Assembly: GCA_046349775.1 (NCBI GenBank) | Contig: JAXMBS010000002.1 | Coordinates: forward strand, 62,001-126,000 | Direction of reading: 5' to 3' | DNA: 64,000 bases | Origin: JAEUIG01 sp046349775 | Lineage (GTDB): Bacteria > Planctomycetota > Planctomycetia > Planctomycetales > Planctomycetaceae | In this document: positions 35,943 to 45,782 of the stretch, piece after piece | Numbering within the stretch: the stretch's first letter is position 1 | Layout: every line of letters starts with the position of its first letter | Made by a program: the position numbers and the translations under genes | Notes under the pieces: model-generated | What the model was told of the DNA's origin: nothing | The model's database searches: none | What the model saw: the letters and a program-made list of their open reading frames with translations, nothing else

Positions 35943-36287
35943 TCAGCCCTCAACCGCCTTCAGGATCGCCACGCTGTTCTCCACGCTGCCGGCAGACTGC
36001 AGGAGCTGGCGGGCCAGCTTGATCGACTGAATCCAGGCATTGGGTGCGCCCATGCCCGCCGGCGCGGGAGCACCGGCCTGCTTGCGCTTCCGCGCGGACT
36101 TCTTCACGTTGACCTTCGATTTGACCAGGTAGACCATGTTGACAGCCACTTTGTGGCCATATTCACTTTCGACGGCGGCGGCCACGTCGGCCGCCTTCGC
36201 TTTCGGCATTTTGGCGAGCACGGTGCGGATCGCCAGGGACTTATTGGATTTCGGATCAGAACGGTCGCCTTTCGCCTTTTTCGCCAC
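35943..36287 (-). CDS. Small basic protein, possibly DNA-binding
   Basis: 114 residues from a GTG start with GGAG nine bases upstream. The N-terminal third is lysine/arginine-rich (MAKKAKGDRSDPKSNKS), followed by a helical region resembling a winged-helix pattern (IRTVLAKMPKAKAADVAAAV, then NMVYLVKSKV). A further basic stretch (KSARKRKQ) and a C-terminal helix (SIKLARQLLQSAGSVENSVA) complete it. I do not know the exact family; similar small basic proteins recur in planctomycetes. A DNA-associated role is inferred from charge and length. It has a visible promoter and a strong terminator, so it is probably a single-gene unit. Confidence 0.7.
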   Translation of the reverse strand: MAKKAKGDRSDPKSNKSLAIRTVLAKMPKAKAADVAAAVESEYGHKVAVNMVYLVKSKVNVKKSARKRKQAGAPAPAGMGAPNAWIQSIKLARQLLQSAGSVENSVAILKAVEG

Positions 36288-36330
36288 AGTCGTAGTCTCC
36301 AGCTAGCTTGAGTGAAACGTAACGCGGCTC

Positions 36331-36358
36331 AGGCTAACACTAACGAAACCAGTGTCAA
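36331..36358 (-). promoter_or_regulatory. Predicted sigma-70-type promoter
   Basis: Perfect -35 TTGACA (36358-36353), 16-base spacer, then -10-like TAGCCT (36336-36331). It lies 44 bases before the start of the small basic-protein gene. The -10 box matches only three of six consensus positions. Confidence 0.5.
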
Positions 36359-37196
36359 TCAATAGGCCCGGCACAGGTGTTACTTGTGTCCATGCGCCCA
36401 CACGCTGCGGATGTACACAACAAGTCTCTGCAGAATCTACCGCGGTAACCTGTGCCGCTTTGTCCGGATATTGCCCAAGCGATCGATGAGCTCAGTTTCG
36501 ATACCTGGCTGACGCCCCGTTGGCTCGCTGTACAATGGCATTCCTGTGTACTTCGAGGCGATACGATTCGCGGCGGAACAGCACTTAGGGAAATGTTGCC
36601 GTCTCACGAACTCGAAAGGCTCAGTACAGACGGCGGCCAGACCGGCGCTGATCCGGCGAAGTTTGTGGCTTGCGCAACGCCGGACGGTTGCAGGGCCGTC
36701 TGCTTGTCGGATGCGATGATTTCCTGCATTGCCCGCGAACGTCGTTGACGCCGATGAATCTCCCTGCGTAGACTGGTCGAAGTCACACTCGTTCCGTGGA
36801 TCCGATGGCTCTCCCCCGGCACACCCTGGAAATCCGCCCCGCCGCGATCTTCGATCGCCGCTTCGGGTTTGGGTTTTATTTTTGGTATCCCGCCGGGGGT
36901 TCCGGGGCCGGGTGACTGCGGAGCGACCAACTCCGACAACCCGAACATGAACAAGCCCTGAACCCTCTCTCGCAGAGGATTCAGGGCTTTCTGGTTTTGG
37001 GGTGATCGGTAATCGGTTGTCGGTGAAAAGTCGTCAGCCATCAGCGGTCAGCTTTCTGGAGAGGTCGGAAGCCGGAAGTCCGAAAACGGTCGGCACCTTC
37101 GGCACTGACAATTGACCATTATCAATTGAAAATTGACCAAGCCCCTGAACCCTGAGTCCTCCACTTTCCCTTAGCCTCTAATCCATAGTCCCTCCC
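36359..37196. other. 838-base gap without a supported gene
   Basis: Several frames are open but none has the codon bias of the neighbours. The stretch 36744-36990 is GC-rich and ends with a strong hairpin at 36954-36988, so a small RNA is possible. From 37000 onward the DNA is a mosaic of microrepeats: ggtgatcggtaatcggttgt (about 37001), aattgaccattatcaattga (about 37109) and a CCCTNAG tract (37143-37196) that ends at the DAHP synthase start. Confidence 0.45.
36954..36988. terminator. 15 bp hairpin, possible end of an unknown RNA
   Basis: AGCCCTGAACCCTCT faces AGAGGATTCAGGGCT, 14 of 15 pairs, loop CTCGC. It is followed by TTCTGGTTTT on the plus strand. No coding gene precedes it. Confidence 0.5.
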
Positions 37197-38210
37197 ATGA
37201 TCGTCGTCATGAAGCGCGGCGCCAGCGCCGCAGAGATCCAGAACATGGTCCGCCGCGTCGAAGAAATGGGCCTCAAGGCCCATGTGATCGTCGGCACCGA
37301 ACGCACCGTGATCGCCGCGGTCGGCGAGAAGCGGAACGGCGAGCGCGAGAAGCTCGAGTCCTACGAGGAGGTCGAGCAGGTCGTGCCGATCCTCGCGCCC
37401 TACAAGATTGCCAGCCGCGAACTCAAGCCGCAGCCGACATGTGTCGAAGTCGGCAGTCTCAAGGTCGGCGCCGGCCACGTTGGCGTGATCGCCGGACCGT
37501 GCTCAGTCGAGAGCGAGGCCCAGATCATGGAGTCGGCCCGCAAGGTCAAAGCGGCCGGCGCCACGGCGCTTCGCGGCGGCGCCTTCAAGCCGCGCACCAG
37601 CCCGTATTCGTTCCAGGGGATGAAGGAAGAAGGATTGAAACTGCTCGCCGCCGCTCGCGACGCGACCGGACTGGCGATCGTCACCGAAGTCATGGCGCCG
37701 GAGCAGGTCGGCCTGGTGGTGAAGTATGCGGACGTGCTGCAGATCGGCGCCCGCAACATGCAGAATTACAACCTGCTGCAGGCCGTCGGCGAGACGCGCA
37801 AGCCGGTGCTGCTGAAGCGCGGACCCGCCGCCACGATGGAAGAATTCCTGCTCGCGGCCGAGTACATCCTCGACCAGGGAAACAAGGACGTGATGCTCTG
37901 CGAGCGCGGTGTCCGCACGTTCGAGACGCACACCCGGTTCACGCTGCCGCTGGCGTCGGTCCCGTTCCTGCATCAGAAAACGCATCTGCCGATCGTCATC
38001 GACCCCAGTCACGGTACGGGGATCGCGTCGCTGGTGCCCGACATGTGCGTGGCCGCAGTCGCCTGCAAATGCGATGGGCTGATCGTCGAAGTCCATCCCG
38101 ACCCGCATCACGCGATCAGCGACGGCGCGCAGTCACTTACGCCCGAGGTCTTCGCGGAAACGATGCAGCAATGCCGGAAAGTGGCAGCGGTGTTGGGGCT
38201 GACGATGTGA
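37197..38210 (+). CDS. aroF: DAHP synthase (AroF type, KDO8PS-like)
   Basis: 337 residues. An N-terminal ferredoxin-like/ACT-like domain (residues 1-75, MIVVMKRGASAAEIQNMV) joins the catalytic barrel: GVIAGPCSVESEAQIM, GGAFKPRTSPYSFQGM, LQIGARNMQNYNLL, PVLLKRGPAAT, IDPSHGTGI and CDGLIVEVHPDP. This is the beta-type 3-deoxy-7-phosphoheptulonate synthase as in Thermotoga, which condenses PEP with erythrose-4-phosphate in the first shikimate step. The N-terminal domain gives feedback control by aromatic amino acids. A second ATG at codon 5 is possible. A pyrimidine-rich repeat replaces a normal ribosome site. Single gene, with hpt following after a repeat-filled gap. Confidence 0.93.
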   Translation: MIVVMKRGASAAEIQNMVRRVEEMGLKAHVIVGTERTVIAAVGEKRNGEREKLESYEEVEQVVPILAPYKIASRELKPQPTCVEVGSLKVGAGHVGVIAGPCSVESEAQIMESARKVKAAGATALRGGAFKPRTSPYSFQGMKEEGLKLLAAARDATGLAIVTEVMAPEQVGLVVKYADVLQIGARNMQNYNLLQAVGETRKPVLLKRGPAATMEEFLLAAEYILDQGNKDVMLCERGVRTFETHTRFTLPLASVPFLHQKTHLPIVIDPSHGTGIASLVPDMCVAAVACKCDGLIVEVHPDPHHAISDGAQSLTPEVFAETMQQCRKVAAVLGLTM

Positions 38211-38220
38211 CGGAAGGAGC

Positions 38221-38250
38221 ATTCAGGTTTCGGCATTCAGGATTCAGGGG
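38221..38250. repeat. CATTCAGGATTCAGGGG repeat after aroF
   Basis: Reads attcaggtttcggcattcag then gattcagggg. Its last ten bases are the exact reverse complement of the start of the tract at 38353. Confidence 0.6.
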
Positions 38251-38352
38251 TGACGTCGCGAGGAAGATACACTTGCAATCCCGACTCGCGCCGAAGCAGG
38301 TTACTGCCTGCGTCGAATTCGTAAACGAACGGCGATCGTCGTGGTAGTCTGT

Positions 38353-38370
38353 CCCCTGAATCCCAAGTCC
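38353..38370. repeat. CCCCTGAATCCC tract before hpt
   Basis: CCCCTGAATCCCAAGTCC, seven bases before the hpt ATG. It forms a 10 bp perfect inverted pair with 38241-38250. Confidence 0.6.
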
Positions 38371-38377
38371 TTTCACA

Positions 38378-38884
38378 ATGCACTGCCTGATCGACGAACG
38401 CCGGATCGCACAGCGCGTCGATGAACTGGCAGCGCAAATCACCCGCGACTATGCGGGGCACCCGCTGACACTCGTGGGTGTCTTGACCGGCAGCCTGGTG
38501 TTTCTGGCCGACCTCATGCGGCGGATCGACATCCCCCACAAGATCTCGCTGCTCCAGGCCTCCAGCTATCGCGGCACGGCCACGTCCCCCGACACGCTGC
38601 ATCTCAACCTGGACCTGTTGCCGCCACTGGCGGGCCGCGACGTCCTGCTGGTCGATGACATTCTCGACACCGGCCGGACGCTTTCCGCCGTCGTCGCCGA
38701 ATTGCAGCAGCGTGACGCGGCGAGCGTGGAGACGGTGGTCCTGTTGTGGAAGAAAGCCAGAACGACGGCGCCGATAGCGCCGCGTTACGTCGGTTTCGAG
38801 ATCCCGGACCAGTTCGTCGTCGGCTACGGCCTGGATTACAACGACGAACACCGGCACTTGCCGTATATCGGCGTCGTGGAATAG
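38378..38884 (+). CDS. hpt: Hypoxanthine phosphoribosyltransferase
   Basis: 168 residues. The PRPP loop VLLVDDILDTGRT lies at about residues 89-101, with the flexible loop ASSYRGTATS and LVGVLTGSLVFLADL before it. The purine-binding end reads VGFEIPDQFVVGYGLDYN. The enzyme salvages hypoxanthine and guanine to IMP and GMP with PRPP in the cytoplasm. Length and motifs are normal. It is followed by a dispersed repeat and then a minus-strand gene, so it is probably a single transcription unit. Confidence 0.93.
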   Translation: MHCLIDERRIAQRVDELAAQITRDYAGHPLTLVGVLTGSLVFLADLMRRIDIPHKISLLQASSYRGTATSPDTLHLNLDLLPPLAGRDVLLVDDILDTGRTLSAVVAELQQRDAASVETVVLLWKKARTTAPIAPRYVGFEIPDQFVVGYGLDYNDEHRHLPYIGVVE

Positions 38885-38904
38885 GCGGCGGCACTTTCAA
38901 TGCC

Positions 38905-38929
38905 GGGAGGGCGAGGCTCCTGCCGAGCC
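38905..38929. repeat. GGGAGGGCGAGGCTCC repeat, intergenic copy
   Basis: Twenty-five bases identical to 20922-20946. It is flanked by GGCACTT (38890) and AAGTGCC (38931), which form a 7 bp inverted pair. Confidence 0.7.
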
Positions 38930-39001
38930 GAAGTGCCGGGAAAGTCGTCGATTTATCTGATCGCGCCCCTCCCGAGGCAGTTGGATCGCCCTCCCACATG
39001 T

Positions 39002-42000
39002 TCAGCGCACGAGCCGCACGGCGATCTCCGAATCGGCGCCTCGCAGCAGCAGCCGGCCCTGCTCGGCGTCGTAGCGCGAGTGCAACAGCAACTTGCTCGT
39101 CCGTGTCAGATTCGTGCGTTTGCCCAAGGTAGCGCCTGTGGCGGCGTCGATCACTTCCATGACGAACGATGTGCCCTGATCGGTCTCCCCTTCGCGCGTC
39201 CGGCCGAGCGTCACCAGGACGGGCAGCCGATCGTTGGGAAACAGCAGCAGGTTGCAGCGCGGCGCCACGCGCGACCAGTGTTCCTGCGACCGGCGGTCCA
39301 CGACGTACAGCGTCCCCTGCAACGGCACGTTTGGCACGCCGCTGATGTCATGCGTCGCCTGGCTCGAGGGAGAGTTCGTGACGTCGTGTTCAACGTGAAT
39401 GCAGAACCGGTCGCCGTCGCGGACGGCCCGCACCTGCCGCGCGGCCGCTGCGTCCGCTTCGGTCAGCCGTGTGGACCAGACGATGCTTGCATCCCGTGCA
39501 TCCAGCACAAACAGCTGGCGTCCGTTCAGGATTGCCGCGAGTCCATCGCCAAGCCCCGGATCGACGAGACAGCGGCCTTCACACGGGACATCCAGCGCAA
39601 ATTCCGCCTGCAGCGGGTCCCACAACCGCAGCCGCGGTGTCTTCTGGGCATTGACATACAGCAGCCGCCGGCCCAGGCACCAGCCCCGGCGGCGCGGCTC
39701 GGCGGACGGCTCCAGTTCGCCGCTGCTCAACAGGTCGCCGCTCCGCGGGTCCAGCACGCGATACGTTGCGAAGTCCGCATTAAAGATGACGAGTGCCGTG
39801 TCGTCGGCGAACATCGCCAGATCATCCCGCTCGAGGCCGGCGTCGTAAGGGATGTCGGTCCGTCGCCACAGCACGCCCGTCGGCCGGGTCGAGCCGCCGT
39901 CACGGTTTCCTGCGCTGCAGAATACAGAACTCCGGGCCGAAGGGACCCAGTGCGACCTTGTCCCCGGTCCGGTGGGTTTCCGGAGTCGCCGTCCACACGA
40001 TGCGACCTTCGAGCAGCGAAATTCCGTGTACGTCGCCGTTCCCGGCGATCGGCAGGAAGTGCCCCGCGTCGTATCGGTAACTGTCTCCCACCCGCCAGAC
40101 GCGCGGTGGCAGCGGCGCCAGATCGGCGACCAGCCGCGGTTCCGCCGTATCCACGACCGACAACGACGAATATCGCTCCGGCGTCCCCTGCAGGCCGCGG
40201 TCAACAACACCCGCGAGCCGGCCGGCTGCCGGGTGTAATCCCGGTTACGCTCCAGCAACTCATCCAGAGCTGACGCCGCCCGCGCCTCGTCACTCTCGCC
40301 GCGGATCATGCGCTGATCGATCTCGGCCCGGATCAAGGGTCGGGACGCATCCTCCTGCGGGCCTGTCAGGTTGTCTTCCGCCAGCAATCTCTCCGCGTCG
40401 TGCGACAAGCCGCACCGCATCCAGAGCGCTGCCAGTCGATCTGTCGCCGATCGTCGCTGGTCCGTGTCCGACTGTCGCGTTTCAGCGATGAGCAGCAGCT
40501 CCGCAGGCTGGAACTGATCGCCGTCGATCAGCGCCTGCACGCGTGCGGCGTTCGTCGCGCACCGCGGCGGACCAAGTGACACTGGCGGCGATGTCCGACA
40601 AGCGTGCCCCGCCGCAGTCCGTTCGGGCAGTTGCCGCAGCAGCGACTCGCGATCAGCATTTCCACCAGCGGACCGGCGCCAACGCCGCCGCCGCCCGGCG
40701 CGCCGGCAGGACCATGTACGCCCCGCGCGCATCCATCGGCACCGGATAGTCCACGGACAGCCGCGCGATCTCGACGGCCGTCGCGCGCCGCATCCACGCC
40801 ACGGGCCTGCAGTTCGCGTTGCAGACGTTCGGACAGAAACCGGGCTCGATCCGCCGGCTCGACGCACAGTCCGTCCAGCGCCGCCAGGCGTGCCTGGATG
40901 TCGGCGTTGCGGGAAAGTTCGGCATACAGCAGCTCGCGCAGCCGAGATTCCGCCACGGCGCGGGTTCGCGGCGAGGGATTCGTCTGCAGAGCGTTGACCA
41001 GCGACCGTTCCGCCGCCAGAACGTCACCGAGCCGCAATTCGAGTTCACCCCGCTCCAGCCAGCCCGCAGCCGACAACGACCCCGTGCGACTTTCGTCGCG
41101 AATCGCGTCCAGCACCACCTGCGCCTGCGGGTAGACGGCCACTCCGCTGGGAGAACAAGCCACGATGAACTCGCCGCTGCACAGCAGATTGCCGGAAATC
41201 GGGATCGGATCGTCCTCCAGCAGATCGCTCGGCAGATCGACGCCATCGGCCGCGCGCAGTGCGACACTGCGTTTGCGATCCAGCCGCGGCAGCAGGTCCG
41301 GCGCGACCTGGCCGGTCCTCAAGTCGAGCGACAGGATGCGACCGTCCGCCGTAGGGAGCAGAAACCGGTCACCGATGGCCAGGCCACGTCCGGTCGGCGT
41401 ATCGATCGGCTGTCGCCAGACCTCTTCCCCGTTGGAAAATCGCCGCGCCACACAGGTCCGAGGGCCGACCAGCAGCACGAGGTCTTCACCGACGGTCGCG
41501 GCATAGTGCGCTTCATCGCGATCCACGGTCCACCGCTGCGTCCCGGTCTGGAGATCGAGGCAATGCACGCTGCCGGATTGCGGCGCCAGGACGAGCACCG
41601 TTCCGCCGACGATGGCCGCCAGATTGGGAAACTCGGGTGTGCCGTGCTCCCGGTCGAAAGCGCGCGACTTCCGCCACGGTTGTGAGGGACCGTTCGCCTC
41701 CGCATACGAGTACACCCAGGCCAGCGTACCTGTCCGCGCGTCGACGCCGACAATTGTCCCGAGCTGCGTCGGGCAGACGATGATGCCGCCGGCCATCGTC
41801 GGACTGCATGCCTGTCGCGCGCGCTGCGGATCGTCGGCAACCGCGGCGTCCACCAGTGAAATCGGCTGCGACCAGATCGTGTTGCCCGTGCGCGCGTCGA
41901 GCGCCAGCAGCGATACCATGCTCTCGCGTTCCGCGATCACGTACAGCCGGTCGTGCGCCGGCAGCGGCGGACCCAGAAAACACCAGCCTTCCCCCGTGGC

Positions 42001-43545
42001 CTGCCAGACGAGAGTGCCAGCCGTCTGGCCTGCGTCATGCAGCGCGAGCGCGACGAGGCGGTTGAGCGATCCCGCCGCAGCACCCTCGCCGGCACCCGCC
42101 GGTGCGTCCTGCATCAGGTCCACGCAGTACACGCGCTCGCCGTCACTGGCGAGCATTCCCAGCACCGAGTTCTGCGCGAAAAATTCGTTGAACAGAGGAG
42201 TCGGATCGAACGGCGCCGGCGGGGTTGCCGACGCCTTCGACGCAGCCTGGATCTCCGTGGCGCGCTGCACCAGGCCGGCAGCACAGGGATACTGCCAGAG
42301 CACCGCCCCGGTCCGCAGATCGCGGGCGGACACGCCGGAGAAATCGCGGACCAGCAATCGCTCGCCGTCGACAAGGGCAAAATTGGCGCCGGCGCACGGC
42401 AGCCGCCGTTCGTGTCGTGTCGCTGCCCAGTGCTCCAATAAGTCCGAACCGCGCGGGGCCGTCTCATAGGACACCGTCTGCAACTCCGCCGTTTCGACAG
42501 CCCGTGGTTCGTCGTGCGATGCCGACCACAGCGGTTCCAGCGTCGGCAGGCTCCCCGTCACGGGCCGATGCGCCTGCCCGTTGCCCATCGCGAGCCGCCA
42601 GTCCGTTTCAGCAGCCGTGGCCGGCGGCGGACGCCGACAGAGACTCTCCAATAGTTCTTTGCGCCAGGCCCCGCCCGTTTGCACGCGGCCGGCGCGGTGC
42701 ACCGGCCGACTCCCGTCGAATTCCGGGAGTTTCACGATAATGCCGCCGGCGGCCGCCAGTTCACGTGCGACCTCGGCCCGCAGGCAGGTCTCGGCGGTCG
42801 AAGTCCGCTGACCAATGGGATGCGCGAAATACCGCTGGAACCCGCGGGCGGCATCCGCGAACTCCCCGCGATCGAAGGCCCGCTCGGCGGCCCGCAGCAG
42901 GACCTCGGCGCCGGCCGCCGTGAATTCGTATCGGCGCAGGAGTTCACGTTCGCACTCGAATCTGGAACTTCGCTCAAACTCCGTCAACAGCCGCCGGGCA
43001 TCGGCGCCCTGGCGGCGCTCGTACTCGGCCAGGATCTCGGAGGGCAGCCGACGGAACAGATCGGCCACCAGGGCGCAGGCCGGCGTCGGCGGGCGTCCGT
43101 CTTCGGGCCAGACGAACACATCGGAAGGTGCGTCACAGACCGCCTGCAGCGCCGTGACGGCATCGTCGTACCGCCGGGCGGCGACATCTTGAGCGGCCGT
43201 CGTCAACTGAATCGCGATCGCCCGGTCGCGGATCAGATACTCGTTGAGCGACTGTCGCGCGGCCGATCCGAAGGCGGCGGCATCGTCGACTGGGGCTGCA
43301 GGTCCCGGCGCCTCTGGTGCTGCGGCGGTGTTGCGGCGGTCGGCTTGCGGCGGAGCGACGGGAGGGGCATCTCCGCCAGCTGCCGGGTTGCGGGGTCGAG
43401 CAACACCCCGATCCTGGTCCCCCTCCCCGGCCGTCAAGGACGCATCGGCTTGCACCGGAGGCGGCTCTGCCGTCGCCGACATCGTCCAGAGGACGATGCC
43501 CGACAGCAGCGCCAATCCCTGGCGCGCCTGCCGCGGCGTAAACAT
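39002..43545 (-). pseudogene. Giant PQQ-like beta-propeller protein, four frame breaks
   Basis: A gene of about 1,510 codons when frames are joined. Signal peptide (LALLSGIVLWTMSATA), a TPR-like helical N-terminal region (residues about 100-300), then a large PQQ-like/quinoprotein propeller. Characteristic pieces are DGERLLVRDFSGVSARDLRTG, LALDARTGNTIWSQP, GVDARTGTLAWVYSY and LDLQTGTQRWTVDRDE, with a second propeller section ending LLLRGADSEIAVRLVR. The first 920 residues are intact. Breaks then occur near 40778, 40675, 40222 and 39912; conserved-looking sequence continues after each in another frame. No enzymatic partner is adjacent. Such propellers in planctomycetes are usually non-enzymatic and envelope-located. 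Confidence 0.78.
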
Positions 43546-43789
43546 CCCTCACTCCTTTGAGAGACGAGCGCTCGCCAAAAAAGCGGGGCGGTGTACCAAA
43601 AGTGGCCCGCCGGGCCAATAGCAAAAAAGTAGCCAGAATTCAGAGGTTAGACGTCAGCGAGAGGAATTGGCGCCCGCCACGAATCCGTCCCTGACTCGCA
43701 TGGCCTGCTCTGGCTGTTGCTCCCGTCACTCACCCGGCGAGGTTGCGCTCCCCGGCGTCCGACGTGTTGCCTCTGACGTCTCGCCCGCG

Positions 43790-44212
43790 TTACAGAAACC
43801 GGATCGCGCCGTTGCAGAACTTGCAGGCCACCTTCTGTCCCGCGTATTTGCGGGCGGCGCGAAGCTCCTTTTTGCAATGCGGACAGTCCGTGTAGAACGC
43901 CGGCGATTGCACCGTCGGCGGCTCGATCTGGAACGGGAACTGGCCGTTGCAGAATTTGCAGGCCACGTGCTGGCCGAGGAACCGCGCGTTGATCCGCAAC
44001 TCCTTCTGGCACTTGGGGCAGGCGACAAAGTAGCCGACAATGGGAGTATCTATCACGGCTTCCACCTCAGGGAGTGGTACGAACTCCGGCGCAAGAATCT
44101 CGCGCGGCGACAACTCCGGATTCAACATGGCCCGACACGAAACGCAACGCACGAGATTGGCCGGCATCTCGTCGCCGCATTCCGGGCACGGACCGCCCGG
44201 CCAGGCTGGCAT
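43790..44212 (-). CDS. Triple zinc-ribbon protein, 140 aa
   Basis: Three four-cysteine ribbons in a row: CPECGDEM...CVSC near residues 9-26, CPKCQKELRIN...CKFCNG at about 70-90, and CPHCKKELRAA...CKFCNG at about 110-135. The second and third have the same spacing, GQHVACKFCNG / GQKVACKFCNG, suggesting internal duplication. The linker LPEVEAVIDTPIVGY joins the first to the others. No other domain, signal or membrane segment. Role unknown; cytoplasmic nucleic-acid or protein binding is possible. It lies 17 bases downstream of the PQQ-like gene on the same strand, so it may be its operon partner. Confidence 0.68.
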   Translation of the reverse strand: MPAWPGGPCPECGDEMPANLVRCVSCRAMLNPELSPREILAPEFVPLPEVEAVIDTPIVGYFVACPKCQKELRINARFLGQHVACKFCNGQFPFQIEPPTVQSPAFYTDCPHCKKELRAARKYAGQKVACKFCNGAIRFL

Positions 44213-44229
44213 CCCAACTCCCTGTCTGC

Positions 44230-45528
44230 TTAGTTTCCTGAACCCGCTGCCTCGACCAATGACTTCGCCCGCAAACTGACAAGCCGCCCGAAACCCCGTA
44301 CATACAACCGACCGTTGGCCACAGCCGGCGTCGCGTGCGACCCGTCTCCCAGCGGACTGCGGCCCAACTCCCGAAATTCCGGTGCGGCCGCGAGCACCAC
44401 AACCTCTCCCTCTTCGCTCACTCCATACAGCCTGCCGTCCACGGCGATCGGAGACGAACTATAGTTCCCCCCGATCCGCTCGCTCCAGATTGTCCGCCCG
44501 GACGACAACTCGACGCAACACACAATTCCCCGATCGCACCAAAGATAGACATATTCGCCGAGCACTACCGGCGTCGGTACGTAGTTCAGCGTGTCTTTCT
44601 CGGGCCGTTCGAACCGCACGTGGGTCGACGTCACATCTCCGGAGCCGGTCGGATCCACCGCCCGCAGGTACTTTCCCATACCCCCCTGGCCGGACGAGGC
44701 GATCACCACCCCGCCCCCATACACGGGTGACGCCACCGTCCGTTGCGGCATCGCCGCCGTCTGCCAGATCGATTCGCCTGTCAGCGGATTGAGCGATTCC
44801 AGTCCGCCAGGCTCACCGAGCACAATCAACTGCGGCGCCCGGCCGTCCAACTCCAGGACGATGGGTGTCGCATACGAGACTTCCTTCGCGGGACGCGGAT
44901 GAGACCAGGCCACTTTGCCGGTCAGCCGATGGAGCGCCACGATCGAGCTCTCGCCGGCCTGCTCGTTCGACATCACGACCAGGTCGCCGTAGACGATCGG
45001 CGAGACCCCGATCCCATGCATGCTCTTGTACGGTCCCAGGTCGTAAGACCACACCTGGTCGCCGTCGAACGTGTACGCGATGAGCAGTTGCTGATGCTCG
45101 TCGGCGAATGCGACATACACCCGTTCGCCGTCGAGGGCGGGGGTCGACGAGGCCAGGCTGCTCTTTTTGTGAGTCGGCGGCACGCCCAGCCGCGTCATCT
45201 GGCTCCATTCCTCTTTGCCCGTGAGCGCGTTGTACCGATGCAGCGTGCGCGCGCCGTCGTCCAGTGCCGTCGTCAGGAACAGCGCCTCGTCCCAGATCAC
45301 GGGGGACGAATGCCCACTCCCCGGCAGTTCGACCACCCACTCGTAGTCGCTTTCGGTCCAGGCGGTGGGCAGCCCTTGCAAGTCGCTGACGCCCGTCCCG
45401 TTGGGCCCGCGAAATCGCGGCCAATGGTCCCCGCGTGCAGGCGCGATTGCGACGACGACCAGGAATGCCAGCGGCAACAGGGTCTTCCACACCCCGATGC
45501 GGCGGTTGCGAATGGTCGCCTGTCGCAT
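44230..45528 (-). CDS. PQQ-like beta-propeller protein, secreted
   Basis: 432 residues. ATG at 45528 with GGGGAGGATC upstream; signal peptide LLPLAFLVVVAIAPARG. The start of the mature part, DHWPRFRGPNGTGVSD, is the typical opening of planctomycete PQQ-binding-like propellers. WD/PQQ blades follow, such as LHRYNALTGKEEWSQM, LHRLTGKVAWSHPRP, LNPLTGESIWQTAA and VELSSGRTIWSERIGG. The quinone-binding catalytic residues of true dehydrogenases are not evident, so a structural or sensing role is more likely. It is followed directly by the triple zinc-ribbon gene. Confidence 0.82.
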   Translation of the reverse strand: MRQATIRNRRIGVWKTLLPLAFLVVVAIAPARGDHWPRFRGPNGTGVSDLQGLPTAWTESDYEWVVELPGSGHSSPVIWDEALFLTTALDDGARTLHRYNALTGKEEWSQMTRLGVPPTHKKSSLASSTPALDGERVYVAFADEHQQLLIAYTFDGDQVWSYDLGPYKSMHGIGVSPIVYGDLVVMSNEQAGESSIVALHRLTGKVAWSHPRPAKEVSYATPIVLELDGRAPQLIVLGEPGGLESLNPLTGESIWQTAAMPQRTVASPVYGGGVVIASSGQGGMGKYLRAVDPTGSGDVTSTHVRFERPEKDTLNYVPTPVVLGEYVYLWCDRGIVCCVELSSGRTIWSERIGGNYSSSPIAVDGRLYGVSEEGEVVVLAAAPEFRELGRSPLGDGSHATPAVANGRLYVRGFGRLVSLRAKSLVEAAGSGN

Positions 45529-45782
45529 GGTTGATCCTCCCCGATTCAGGCCCAGGACGTTGCCCCGTCCTGGTGCAGCACGGTCAGCATAGAATGCAGT
45601 ACGGCCCGAGACTTCGCAAGGGGGGCGCGCCGACGACCGGGTTTGCCTGCGGGACTCACCCGCAGCCTGTTTGCGTACCTGATCCGTCCTCGAGGCGGCT
45701 ATAATCAACGACTAAAGGCCGCTGGCGGTCTCACGCCAATTTGCCGGCCAGGGACCGGGTCCATGCGCGGGAGTGAGTGCCG

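Noticed and set aside
36452..36748. 98-residue plus-strand frame in the 36.4-37.2 kb gap
   Set aside because: Mixed third-position bases unlike neighbouring genes, no motif, no ribosome site.
36604..37041. 145-residue minus-strand frame reading through the 36954 hairpin
   Set aside because: Includes the hairpin and microrepeats as protein; no coding bias.
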